Source: Fallopia convolvulus (Eukaryota > Streptophyta > Magnoliopsida > Caryophyllales > Polygonaceae). From it: a stretch of 64,000 nt of DNA. A program made the translations under genes and the position numbers. The notes under the pieces are model-generated. The model was not told the origin of the DNA, did not search any database, and saw only the letters and a program-made list of their open reading frames with translations. The DNA lies in the NCBI GenBank assembly GCA_964016875.1, contig OZ024718.1, positions 8,933,001 to 8,997,000 of the forward strand, in the 5' to 3' direction. Shown one piece after another: positions 36,016 to 46,159 of the stretch. Numbering within the stretch: position 1 is the first letter of the stretch; each line of letters begins with the position of its first letter.

Positions 36016-37367
36016 TGACGAGCACTTTACGTTGTTATAAAATCACTATCAAAGAAAATTCCTAACTTCCTAACCTTAGCAAAGTGGAAGTAAGGTCGAA
36101 CCCACAGAGACTCGGAATATCCGTATTTAAGTAATGTTACTAAGTTAAAGGGGAGATTTTATGATTCTGAACTAAAAGCCTAAATAAATAAAACTAATTA
36201 AAACAAAGCAAGTAAATGTGATTTAGGATTCAAATATGGAGAGAAGCGTCCAACTAGTTTCGTATCCATTGCATACATGAGATTTGATCCTCGATTATCC
36301 TTATTTCAATTTCCCTTGACTAATCTATTGTGAATTTATGAATTCAAGCTTAATGTGGTTGTTAATATACACCGTCTTTAACAACCTTTTAACCAATTAA
36401 CCTAGAAAACCTTATATGTCAAGTTGATCATGCAATTAATTTCAAAGCATTCAATAGAAACAATAATTCATGAATTCCACCGTCTATTCGTGACGTCTTG
36501 TGATTAAATTCTCCGCCTTTGATTAACCTTATTCCACCGTCTATAAGTTTAATCAAAGGATTCATCCATGAATAATCAAATTCCACCGTCTATTTAATTA
36601 TTCTAGTTGTAATTCAACCTAGAAGTAGAATAGGTGGCCAATCTATTATAATCCTAAGTGAATTTTATCGATTAAGCATGGAGAGATTCAATCTAGTCAA
36701 GGCAAACTAAAATAATTCAAACCTCACAAACAATCATGCATACAACTTCAACTAACTAGTTGGACATGAGAAAATTAGCTAGACATTGTCATTGAAGAAA
36801 AATAAAACTTACAAGAGTCAAATTGATCTTCAATTGCAAAACTAGGGTTTCGTTTCCCACAAATCTCCAAATTCTTCAAACTTAGGACACAAGCAATAGA
36901 TAGCATAATAATCCAAATAAAACCTAAGAAAGTATTTATATTAAATCTAAAAATATTCAAAAAGCAATACTAAGTCGGCGCACAAGTTCACCCGAGGCCC
37001 AAATCATTGTCGCGTCGTCACGCCAGAGCGCGGTCGCGCTCTCCCGGATCTTCCCGCGCTGACGCCGCAGCAAGTCGGCCCTTCAGAGCGCGGTCTTGAC
37101 ACTCGATCCGCGGTTTAGCCCCTTGCTCTTGTCTTGTAATTTTGCCTCGGATCTACACTTCAACGCTTCCTATGTATCCCGAGGTCTCGTCCTAAGCTTG
37201 CATCCACCGTCTTCCACCTTCCGACCTATAATTATGCACAAAGACGCGTAGATTCCGAACTAAACGAAAATAAAACCTAAACTAGAACTTAGAACGAAAT
37301 CCTAACTAAAAATGCATAAAACAAGAATAAAAACATGCCCTAAAGCCTATCCCTATATGCTCTATCA
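36016..37367 (-). repeat. 5' LTR of the Athila-like element
   Basis: 1,352 bp, TGACGAGCAC...TGCTCTATCA in + orientation. It differs from the other LTR by about two dozen substitutions, an extra ~13 bases near 36,415 (GTCAAGTTGATCAT) and a shorter GC-rich module. Confidence 0.9.
37025..37118. repeat. GC-rich palindrome module, copy in 5' LTR
   Basis: The same as the 3' LTR copy but lacking one GAGCGCGGTTTGACCA unit (16 bp), so only the palindromic GAGCGCG-GT-CGCGCTC remains before CTCCCGG. The loss or gain is explained by slippage between two GAGCGCGGT repeats. Confidence 0.85.
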
Positions 37368-37909
37368 AGGGGGCAGCAGGACCGGCGGTGGCCAGGCGGT
37401 GGTCCGGCGTGGCTCCAGGGTGGCGCGCGCGGCTCAGGTAGGGAGGCCCAAGGTGGTCCGGTGGTGGCCCGAGTGAAGAACTAGGGTTTTTGTGGTGATT
37501 TTGGGCAAAATTCAGCACTTAAATAAGGGCTTCTATGGCTGAAATTTTGATGGAATGAGAGCAATTATGCTAGGAGAAGAAGGAGAAGTGAGTTGTGAGT
37601 AGAACAATGAATTTTCAGCCCTTTAAATAGACAAATTGATACCCTCCCTTGATCCACCATGAATGAATTTGACCTATGGAAGGAAGGGGGATTGAAGGGG
37701 ATTGGGTGTTGTTGTGTTTGTTTGATGATGACAAAGCATGATGATAGATTTGGATGGTCTTTGAAGCAACAAGGAGGATTGGGAGGCCATTGATGGAAAC
37801 ACTGGTTTAACGTCAGTTCAATCAGACACATATCAGACTTTTTGAAGAAGAAGAAGAATTGGTAGAGTATATAATTAAAAGAGTGGAGTTTTGAGTAGTT
37901 AAGTTACAA

Positions 37910-37924
37910 TGGCCTAGCGGTTTG

Positions 37925-38017
<93 letters not shown>

Positions 38018-38065
38018 GAGCGAGATGCAAGAGGTCTTGGGTTCAAGTCCCGGCTCTTGCCTCTT
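37910..38065 (+). other. tRNA-like A and B boxes split by a (GT)44 tract
   Basis: TGGCCTAGCGG (37,910-37,920) matches the pol III A box (TRGYNNARNNG). GGTTCAAGTCC (38,040-38,050) matches the B box (GGTTCRANTCC). A T-run follows after 38,065. Between them lies an 88-base GT run. Removing it leaves a box-to-box distance of about 42 bases, normal for a tRNA or tRNA-derived SINE. I infer a tRNA-derived sequence within LTR-type element 2 whose spacer has expanded. No cloverleaf can be drawn with confidence, and transcription is unproven. Confidence 0.45.
37927..38014. repeat. (GT)44 microsatellite
   Basis: A pure 88-base GT run. It lies on + as GT and on minus as AC, and long alternating purine-pyrimidine runs of this kind can adopt Z-DNA. 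Open frames through it (Cys-Val or Thr-His repeats) are not genes. Confidence 0.95.
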
Positions 38066-38434
38066 TTTATTTGTTTTTTTTCTTGTATTTTTGCTAGCCT
38101 TGTAATAGCCCATTATTTAATAAATATGAAAATTATTATGAATTATATTTATTTGAAAATTTTATTTGTCACCTTAGTAATCCTTTATAATATGTTTATA
38201 ATTTTATTAAAAATATTTAACTCTCTATTTTAAGAGAAACATATATGTAAATATATACCCCACTTGCTTACTATGTTTAGTTAAATTCTTAATTGTCCTT
38301 GTAGTAACTTTTATAACCTTATAATGTAATATGATATTATAAAAATTATTAAATTCTCTACTTTAGAGAAAAAAAAATTATTGGGATAATTACCCATTTT
38401 ATTTTATTTAGAATTTAGCGGATATTACATAAAT

Positions 38435-38756
38435 AAGGTTAAAAAATAAAATGAAAAAGTTTGAAATCAATGAACAATGTGCATCAAAAACTCGAGGCAC
38501 AATTACTCAGTACTGATGCATAATTGGTTAGTATTGATGCACAATTGGCCAGTATTGATGAATAGACTACGTCCGTATCTCGGAACATATTTTTCAAAAA
38601 ACACGTGAGTAATACGGAAAAAATTCTCATGTGCCATTTTTATCTTCTTTTTTTAATGAATGTCTAATCATGAACATTGATTTTTTGGAGGGGACGGATG
38701 AGATTTATTCTTATTTCTCACATGAGCATCCATTTTCACATGACTCTTTTTCATAT
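38435..38756. repeat. Right inverted arm of the TA-associated element
   Basis: Reverse complement shows GGATGCTCATGTGAGAAATA, TTTTTCCGTATTACTCACG and GATGCACAATTGG-type phrases in the order of the left arm at 12,877-13,200. It lies directly after the target duplication of LTR-type element 2, showing that the LTR element entered near this arm. Confidence 0.6.
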
Positions 38757-38935
38757 ATTCTAGGCTTATAATGTTCCATATTTTAGATGTGAAAACTATT
38801 TGTCTTCACACTAGATAATATTCTAATGAATTTTATGATTATAGAAGACAAAATTTTGTACTTATATAAAAGAAATAGAAATATTAAAAAATAAATCAAA
38901 ATTTTTGGTTAAATATATATTAGTATATGAGGCTG

Positions 38936-41900
38936 GTTCAGGTGGAAATAGGTCTTAAAATGAAAACTGAAAATTAATCTAATTCGTTAGATGGAGCACA
39001 TCAAAGGCCTAGATTGAAAGGAGAAATATATTAGAAAAGGAAGCACGCGCATGGAAATATTTTTTTCGGTGGCATTTTTGTAATAACTTCTAATTTGAAA
39101 TGTCCTTAGCGTAAAAACACACATCACCCTCTTTAGATATTTCATTCACGATTTTGCTTTGGATTTCTCATTTGAGCCGCCATTGAAGGGTAATTGAAGA
39201 AGCTTTTCATTCTCAATCACGAGCCTAAGATCTCCAAACCTGCTCATTTAACAATTCATGGTAAATAACGAAAATAGTTCATCAAAAAGCGATTGGAATG
39301 AAGGTAAGAAAACACAATTTGCCTCAATTTATAGGCTCCATAGATTTAGGATTGTGTTCTTCTTGTCCTAATTTGCAATGTGTTGTATCATGTGTCCGAT
39401 CGTTATCAATCTAAGCTTCATTTTGCATTGAAAATTTCTAGGTTCATATGACCTTTTTTGCCTCACTTGTTTCATTGTGTTAAGATTTTACTGAATTTGA
39501 GCATCAAGTGATATAGAAAAACTTTGGGTGATGGTAGCAACAAATGCAACTTTAATGGACTTTAAAATTAAACAAGAATAGATTAGTTTTTATAGAAAGT
39601 TTAGGTGTTCTCGCATTTCATGTAAGAGTTTACAAATAACATAGTTCATGTATTTTGTTTACATGTTCATATATAAAGTCTGGATGTTCACATATTCTAT
39701 GCTGATTTTTGAAAGGATAGTAAACACTAAACTCCTTTACGTGAGATTTTTAATGCTAATTGAATCTTGTCTTGCACCTCATCTCGAGTCACTTTGTTTC
39801 ATGGGGCTTTTTCATAGGAACTTTTAATACTTTCTCCAAGAAAAATAAAAGTTTGTTGTATGCTTTGCTCTTTGTTATCCATGACCAAATAATTAATTTA
39901 TCATAGCCTATTAGCTCAAATGGTAGAGCAATGTGTTTGTACATATCGATGTGGGTTCAAATCCCTCATAGGCTACATATTATGTGTGTGATGTTTCGAT
40001 TCAAAGTTGAGTTCTCTTGTATCATGTTCAAGTTCATATATATTATCTTAATGTTCACATATTGACTTTTTATGTTCACATATTGACTAGGTATGTTCAC
40101 ATATTTTTTAACAACATCCTTATGTTTTGCGAAGTCATTTACTAGCAGTCAAGCCATAAACTACAACTTCTCTACCATGACTTTCATAGTAGACTCCATT
40201 GATACATTATCATCATTTTAAAATCTCATTGAGAACGTCTTTTAGCTTTATTTGGTTCCTCCCTTGCTATAGTATAAATACTTAGTACAAGTTTAAAATG
40301 GTGGATTTTTTTTGTCAAATTTATGATGTTTCACAACCATTTTTCATGTTATAATACATATTACATTCGTATTCACATATTGAATGTGTGTGTTTGTTTT
40401 TTTGGAAAAAAGGTTAAGGTCCTCAAAGGACGAATCATTCATGTTCGCATATATTTCTCGAACTTTCACATATTGACCGTGTATGTTCACATTTTAACTA
40501 TGCATGTTCACATATTTTCAAACAAGTTCCTTATGTTTTACGAAGCCATACTAGCATTCACGCCTTAAAATGTAATTTCTCATCCTTGGTTATCATAGTG
40601 GTCTCCCTTGCTACATTAACCTAGTTCAAAGTCTCTTAGAGAACATCACTCTTATTTTGTGTGTTTTCCTCTCTCAGCTTGCCATGCACTCTTATGTCCA
40701 AGTCAAGTATATGCTTTAAAAAAACTTGTTCTTCTCCAACAAGCTTGCCTTCTCATCTTTCACACATCAACTTAGGAACTGTAGCACAATAATAATATTC
40801 GAAAACTCAAGTCCTTTGTTTCCTGAATTCACCAAAAACTACCAAATAATTCAAACAATAGCCATCAAAGTATAGATCTGTTTTGAACCGAAGACAACTT
40901 ATCATTTGAATAAAAATTGAAATACATGTCACAGATTATGGATCCATCAAGAGCTAGTAAAATGAAATGTTATTTCCAAAATGTAAATTATAGTTAAATG
41001 TTCATAAGAACAAAGATAATGTTCACATGATTCTTCACATTTGTAATTTATTATATGATGTAAGCCCAACCTCAATATGTGTAACATACAAGCATCAACA
41101 AGGGGACATACTTATTACATAGTTCAAATACATAAACCATAAGATATCTTATTCAATAATCACTAACAACAATGCAACACACTCCTACTTCACTCATGTA
41201 TACACAAAACGACATAACATTATTACAACAACTACTAATTAGCTCAATTACTCCATCAACAACTAGCAACAAAGTATGAATGTGGATTTTTTAAAAAAAC
41301 GACATGTTCACAAAGTAACACTGCAAGGTTCATACAAAAGCTCATGAGGTTCATACAAAATACATCCAAGTTCATATTAGGACCTACATGATTATATAGG
41401 GTGACCTCTTCGGCATTTCATCGAACAACTTGCAAGCATATCTAAAAGCATATTTACGACTTCATCAAATTCTAAAAACAATCATGGAAGACTTGAATAT
41501 GACTGAACAAGATCAAGATGAGGTTGAATTCAATATTTTTTACCAAATTTGTACATGTTGCAAAGTTGACTTGAGTTAATTTCTGATATGAGATTTCTAA
41601 TCCATCCATGAACAATAAGATCTATTCAAGCTCTTAGCCACTAATAACATACCAAAAGATGAATCTTTGTAGATGAATCACACACAATTTGATGGAATCA
41701 CGTAATTTCAAACTTATGATCAATCACATCCAATTTGATGCCATTTGAGATTCAAAAAGGAGAAATCCAAACCAAAATTAGAAAAACAAAAAAAAATAGA
41801 TTGAAAGAGCAGACCTTTAATTGAATCCATATCAAGGGTAAAAAGTAATTGAATGGGAGGTTAGAGGATGATGAATGACCAAAAATCAAAACCCAAACAA

Positions 41901-42130
41901 AGAGGATCAACGATCGTAAGCGATTCCACCAGAAGCACCCTCTCCCCAAGTTGATAAAGTTGTAGAACAGTAGAAGACTAGAAGTGATACGGATAATAAA
42001 ACTAGAATAGGGCAAAAGACAATTTTACCCTTACAACTTAAAAAGTAAAAAGAAGGCGCGTGTCGATCGTAGCCGTCTATGCTATTTGATCAAACGGATG
42101 GGAATGAATTCCAGTTTTCACAATAAAAAT
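38936..42130. mobile_element. Third TA-associated element, degenerate inverted ends
   Basis: The left end after TATATTAGTATATGA reads GGCTGGTTCAGGTGGAAATA, then ATGAAAACTG and TTCGTTAGATGG. The reverse complement of the right end reads TGTGAAAACTGGAATTC, then CCATCCGTTTGATC. The opening resembles the left arm at 19,573 (GATCGGATCAGGTGAGAAT). The interior is AT-rich, repeats TGTTCACATATTGAC many times and has two diverged copies of a block (about 40,070-40,280 and 40,455-40,680). It also contains a tRNA-like sequence. No transposase is visible, and the boundaries are approximate. Confidence 0.45.
39905..39975 (+). tRNA. tRNA-like sequence, probable pseudogene or SINE head
   Basis: AGCCTAT (39,905-39,911) pairs perfectly with ATAGGCT (39,968-39,974), forming a 7-bp acceptor stem. 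A D arm GCTC/GAGC with loop AAATGGTA and a T arm GTGGG-TTCAAAT-CCCTC (one mismatch) follow. A and B boxes are good. The anticodon region reads TTTGTAC, which would give UGU (Thr). The anticodon stem does not pair well, and the length is 71 nt, one or two bases short of a standard molecule. I therefore favour a tRNA-derived pseudogene or SINE head carried in the surrounding mobile element over a working tRNA. Confidence 0.5.
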
Positions 42131-42834
42131 AATTTTCATATAATTCAATACCATTAGTATATTACCATTCAAAATGAGTAATTAGCTACTAATTATAATT
42201 CCAACTTCCTACCAAAAAAATTTCTAATTCCAACTTCACTTACACATTTAGCTCTAGTTTCAATTAAAAATTACAAAATAAAGCCTATATGTGCAAAAGT
42301 GACAACGGGACGTGGAGAAACGGATAAAAAAGCAAAAAGCAAAAAGCAAAAACTATAAATGATATAAGCCACAAAGTGGAGCACTTGGTGCATGTTCATG
42401 TGTTGCTACCCAAATGGCCGGTGGCAACAAGATCACAAAATTCAATCATTCTCTATGTGAAGGTAAACTATTTGAGATTTTGATTAAAAATAAGCAATAA
42501 AAGTTGGAAGAAATCAAGCTGGGGCACACGTGCACTGCACATGGGAATTATTGCAAAAGAAGGCATGATTGCTCCTCCATATATTTGAATGGAGAGAGGA
42601 TGCATTTGCAAAATGTTGGGGAACACCTTCGAAATTATTGAGGTTAAGTCAAAGATTAGGACTGCAAATTGGCTCCTTTTCCTGTTCGCTTACTGTTCCA
42701 ACTTTAAGGATCTTTAATAATGGTTAAATTACAAAAAAACACGCTTAATTTTAATCACTCATTTTTATTCATGACATGCATTTCAAATTTTTAAAAGTTG
42801 AGACTACGTGCATAAGCAAAATATACATATGTTA
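42131..42834. other. Intergenic DNA, nothing recognised
   Basis: AT-rich sequence with a short AAAGC repeat near 42,330-42,350. No gene, terminal repeat or RNA feature can be supported. Confidence 0.5.
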
Positions 42835-43110
42835 CGGGCTGTTATACACACTTCTCATATTAATAACCCACAGACTCTAACATAGTATAGTATCAGAGCC
42901 GATGATTCAACTTAGAGACTGGGTGGGTCTGCGGTTCAGACTTATAAGAGATTCACAAGTGAAGGAGAGATTGTTGGGGTTCAATTTTAAATCCCATAAT
43001 GGATCATCTCCCCTGTAATAAGTGGTATGAAAGCGGATTCGATCTCGGATTTATTTTCTAAGTGTCAACTAAGATAAAACTAGTTACATTTATAAGAGTG
43101 TGTTGAGAAT
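42835..43110 (+). mobile_element. Decayed TRIM-like element
   Basis: ATACACACTTCTCATATTAA and CCCACAGACTCTAACA are followed by TATCAGAGCCGATG, a degenerate primer-binding region of the tRNA-Met type. After a ~65-base interior comes the purine-rich GTGAAGGAGAGA, then TGTTGGGGTTCAATTTTAAA, a typical TRIM LTR start. The small interior between primer site and polypurine tract, with no coding, fits a terminal-repeat retrotransposon in miniature. The left LTR is incomplete and I see no target duplication. Confidence 0.55.
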
Positions 43111-43571
43111 ATATATTCTCATATCTTAAAGTTCAAACTATAAAATCGAATATACATATACGCACGAACAACCTTGTACACCCTTTACATTAACGATCTA
43201 CAAAATTTAATACATTTTATCAAGATTGTGTTCTCTCTTCAAATTGCTAACCATGTAAAGGTATATATACCTTGATCATTTTAAGGTAATATTATATTCA
43301 CTGATTTTATTATTACTCAACCTTGATATTTACTTTGCATTTCAGATGTGAGGTAGGTTATTCAACCTAGATATTTATTGAGAATCCTAAGTTTACAATT
43401 TTATTTCTATGGATTCAAAACTTGTAATAATAAATTATATCATAAAATAAAAAAAATGAAAAGTGGGTAAGAATCTTTAGTTTTAAATAATATTAAAATG
43501 TTTAAAATTACTCTCCATTAATTAAGCATTTCCAACAAATGCTACAAAATAGAGAAATTGAAAATTTTAAG
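43111..43571. other. AT-rich intergenic DNA
   Basis: No gene or element with definable ends. One short sequence near 43,320-43,380 repeats the phrase TCAACCT..ATATTTA.T. Confidence 0.45.
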
Positions 43572-44061
43572 TAGGGCTGTAATCAAAGCGAACCGAGTCG
43601 AGCCGAGCTTTGAGTTGCTCAAGCTCGGCTCGGTTAAAAATAGGCGAGCCCGAGCTCGAACACGAGCTTGGTTCGAGTTATTTGAGTTTGGTTTATTAAA
43701 TACTCACCGAACTCAAGTTTAGCTCACGAACCTCTCATTTAATTTCTTCGTAAGACAAATCCCCAAACAACTCGTTTACTTGATCAATTATACAAGATAA
43801 TTCGGCTCGTTTGCTCATGAGCAAGCTCGATTATACACTCATGAGCAAGCTCGATTATATGCTCATAAAAAGCTAGCTTATTCGTTCAAGAATAAGCAAA
43901 CGAGCCGAGTTATCTTGTGCTCAAGCTCAGTTCGTTTATCTTTCGAGCCTTAAAATTGTGCTCAAGCTCGACTCGTTTATAAATCGAGCCAAACACGAAC
44001 AAGATTTAATTGAGCCGAATACCGAATTTCTCACGAACGATTTTGTTCATTTACAACCCTA
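43572..44061. mobile_element. hAT-type element with degenerate GAGC-rich body
   Basis: 490 bp. The left end is TAGGGCTGTAATCAAA; the right end in reverse complement is TAGGGTTGTAAATGAA. The flanks ATTTTAAG and AATTTAAG form an 8-bp target duplication with one mismatch, as for hAT. The body is a degenerate array of words such as GAGCCGAGC, CAAGCTCG and CTCATGAGCAAGCTCG in both orientations. There is no transposase. Confidence 0.75.
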
Positions 44062-44408
44062 AATTTAAGTATTAGGGTGTGTTTTAGTCTAACAAATTCT
44101 CCATTTCACAATAAAAAAAAAAACATGAGGAAAAAAAGAGAAATTTGTTCTCCATTTTGATTTTTTTTTTTTGAAAAATTGTTGGTGATGGTCTAACACC
44201 AATTTCACATCAGCGTATTAAGGACTGCACATTTCAAATTCTTTCAAATTAAAGATGTTTTGTGTGGTTAAAAATTAAGATTAAGATACACAGTTGGACA
44301 CTTGGACTACTTGCATAAATCGATAAAAGTAGCTTGTTATACACAATTTTAATTACTATGGGTGATTATATGCATGCAGTGTTGGTTTAATTAACTTAAT
44401 TAAGGTTA

Positions 44409-44934
44409 GAGGAAATTGTACTTAACCACCCGTTATTTTGCAAATGTTGCATTTAACCACCCTTTGAAGAGCCACTTGACTGATTCAATTTGAACAAAAA
44501 AAAACCCCTAGTTTTTCATCCCAAATTACCAGAAAAGCAATTAACTGTAATCTCAAATTACCTGAAACGAACTCCTCTTTTGGGTTACGTTGCTTATCGT
44601 TCTGCTTCACAGCCAATTTCGCACAACAACTTTGGTCGCCCTACTATCTCTTTCGTTCATGAGACGAGAAACTCTCCCTTTCTTTCTTATTGTCGTGTGA
44701 AGAATGACGATTGAATAAGTGAAATGGTAAATAATTATTTTTTTTACAGAAATATTTTAAATAAGGATGGAAATTGCCCATTTAATGGAATTAACGGAGG
44801 AGAAAACGGTGTTGTCAAATAAGGTGGTTAAAAGTCACATTAGTGCAATTACGGGTGGTTAATTGTTGAAAAAAAAATAGGGGTGGTTAAATGCAACATT
44901 TGCAAAATAACGGGTGGTTAAGTGCAATTTCCCC
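44409..44934. mobile_element. Mutator-type (MULE) non-autonomous element with ~57-bp TIRs
   Basis: The ends are GAGGAAATTGTACTTAACC and, in reverse complement, GGGGAAATTGCACTTAACC. Both continue through CACCCGTTATTTTGCAAATG and TTGCATTTAACCACCC. TTAAGGTTA flanks both sides (44,400-44,408 and 44,935-44,943), a perfect 9-bp target duplication, diagnostic of Mutator-like transposition. A 74-codon frame at 44,490-44,714 (+) has no family I recognise and may be captured host sequence (Pack-MULE style) or chance. Confidence 0.85.
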
Positions 44935-45000
44935 TTAAGGTTATATTTACCTTATTTCATGTTTGTTTAGGTTAGTTATGAATTAGTTGTATTAATATTA

Positions 45001-45185
45001 CGGTTTTTCTATCCTATGCCCTTAGGGCATAGGTTAAGAGTACTAAATTTGGGAACTAAAACCCTAATAGGAAACTAATAAACCCTATTGAAACAATAAT
45101 TAAATCTAAATAAATACAAATTCCAAATATATTACCATTTTTAGTCTCTTAACCTATGCCCTTGGGGCATAGGTTAGAAAAATCG
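45001..45185. mobile_element. Small MULE-type MITE with palindromic TIRs
   Basis: 185 bp with ~40-bp inverted ends: CGGTTTTTCTATCCTATGCC on the left and CGATTTTTCTAACCTATGCC on the right, both ending AGGTTAAGAG. TTAATATTA is repeated at 44,992-45,000 and 45,186-45,194, a 9-bp target duplication. Each terminal repeat contains its own hairpin, CCTATGCCC-TTA-GGGCATAGG (the right copy has CAA/TTG in the loop). Confidence 0.85.
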
Positions 45186-45194
45186 TTAATATTA

Positions 45195-46099
45195 TTCTCG
45201 GGTTAAATAAAAATTCGAGCTAGGATTGTTATATGGCTTGGACACATTAATAATTTAGAGTGTAGTAACTATATTAATTTTAATGAGAAAACATTATAGT
45301 ACTATACTGGGTCAATGTTGACCTTCCAAATTCCGCTATAATAGAATTATACATAATTAATGTTTTTGTTGTACGTTGTGCGCATAAGCTTAGATATAAC
45401 TAGAGTGCTAACCCGTTCGTTGGACGAGACGGAATTTATATCCGATATTTTTATTAAATGTTCAAGCTTCTAGAAATTATAACATGTGACTATGCATATT
45501 AAATAATTTTGTTATGAAATATTTTAATTGAATGTATATAAAAACAAACAAAATATTGAAAATATAAATATATAAATTATTTGGTCATTTAATCAGTGCA
45601 AACTAATTTAAGATATATGAATTTCTTTTCTGTCCTCATTTGACAGTCCAAACATTATTTTCACTTTATATACTTAATTTATTATCGATGTTTAGGTTTA
45701 TTTTTTGTAACTATTTTTTTTTAGATTTTTATTAATGTGATTCTCATGTCATGTATATAAAATTGTGAATAATCGACAATAATAATGTATCTTTTAGTTT
45801 TTTCTAAACAAGTTAATGTTCATTATATTATTTTATTTTGAAATAAATAAATTTTAGTGCTTAAAAAAGATGAATAGGTAATTTTAATTATTTATTTATT
45901 TTTCTTCAAAAAAAATTTAATGTACTTATTATGATTTAATATTGGGAGAAACCATTATAAGAGAATGGAGCATTTATTAAACATATTTGTTAAAGTCCTT
46001 TTGTATTTCACAACATTTTTCATTTATTTATTTCATAAGATTAAATACAAAATGTAGAGCATTTATTTTGACTTAGAGGGACAACCTTTATAGTTGTTA
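45195..46099. other. AT-rich intergenic DNA
   Basis: About 0.9 kb of AT-rich sequence with no gene. Short open frames have no recognisable domain. Confidence 0.5.
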
Positions 46100-46159
46100 A
46101 GATTCCAATTGCTCATTTGAGGAGCCGGAGAGTACCGCCTCTCCTTCAACAAAAAAAAA
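46100..46159 (+). mobile_element. LINE 3' tail fragment with poly-A
   Basis: GAGCCGGAGAGTACCGCC, TCTCCTTCAAC and nine A residues closely match the 3' end of the LINE at 52.0-52.6 kb (GGCCGGAAAGTGTCGCC, TCTCCTTCCT and ten A). It is an extremely 5'-truncated insertion of the same LINE family. No target duplication was found by eye. Confidence 0.6.

Larger units (their letters stand above)
24986..37367 (-). mobile_element. Athila-like Ty3/gypsy retrotransposon, complete ends, broken genes
   Basis: LTRs of about 1.35 kb lie at 24,986-26,341 and 36,016-37,367, both TGACGAGCAC at the left and TCTATYA at the right. The target duplication is AGGGG (24,981-24,985 and 37,368-37,372). On the minus strand the order is 5' LTR, tRNA-Asp primer site, gag, protease, RT, RNase H, integrase, a further ORF, polypurine tract, 3' LTR. 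The absence of a chromodomain, the DLGAS protease, the tRNA-Asp primer and the extra ORF after pol fit the Athila lineage. I count roughly two dozen LTR-LTR substitutions plus indels of about 13-16 bp, so it is older than the insertion at 13.6-16.7 kb. Coding regions contain several breaks, so this copy cannot make a full polyprotein. Confidence 0.9.
21888..38429. mobile_element. TGTAACACC...TTACA LTR-type element 2, split by Athila-like insertion
   Basis: It starts TGTAACACCCC and ends GGATATTACA. TAAAT flanks it on both sides (21,883-21,887 and 38,430-38,434), an exact 5-bp target duplication. Removing the Athila-like insert leaves about 4.15 kb. Its first ~80 bases align with element 1 (TGTAACACCC..., GTC..AAGTCACC.AAGGCTTT). 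There are no gag or pol frames outside the insert, so it is probably a solo LTR. Its right part carries a GC-rich block (37,373-37,460) and a tRNA-like sequence with a (GT)n expansion. Confidence 0.7.
12877..38756. mobile_element. Old TA-associated inverted-arm element, split by nested insertions
   Basis: The left arm starts near 12,877, and its tandem copy near 19,573, with GAGATCGGATCAGGTGAGAA and GGGTGCGCATGTGAAAAATA. Reverse-complementing 38,435-38,756 gives matching order and sequence: GGATGCTCATGTGAGAAATA, then a segment with TTTTTCCGTATTACTCACG, then TTCATCAATA. These are the two inverted arms of one element. Subtracting the two LTR insertions (13,322-19,553 and 21,888-38,429) leaves roughly 3 kb of host element, which also carries a retroposed insert at 20,308-21,633. 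The ends are soft. No transposase remains. Confidence 0.55.

Noticed and set aside
37922..38113. Open frames coding long Cys-Val (+) and Thr-His (-) repeats
   Set aside because: They are direct readings of a (GT)44 microsatellite and have no gene context.
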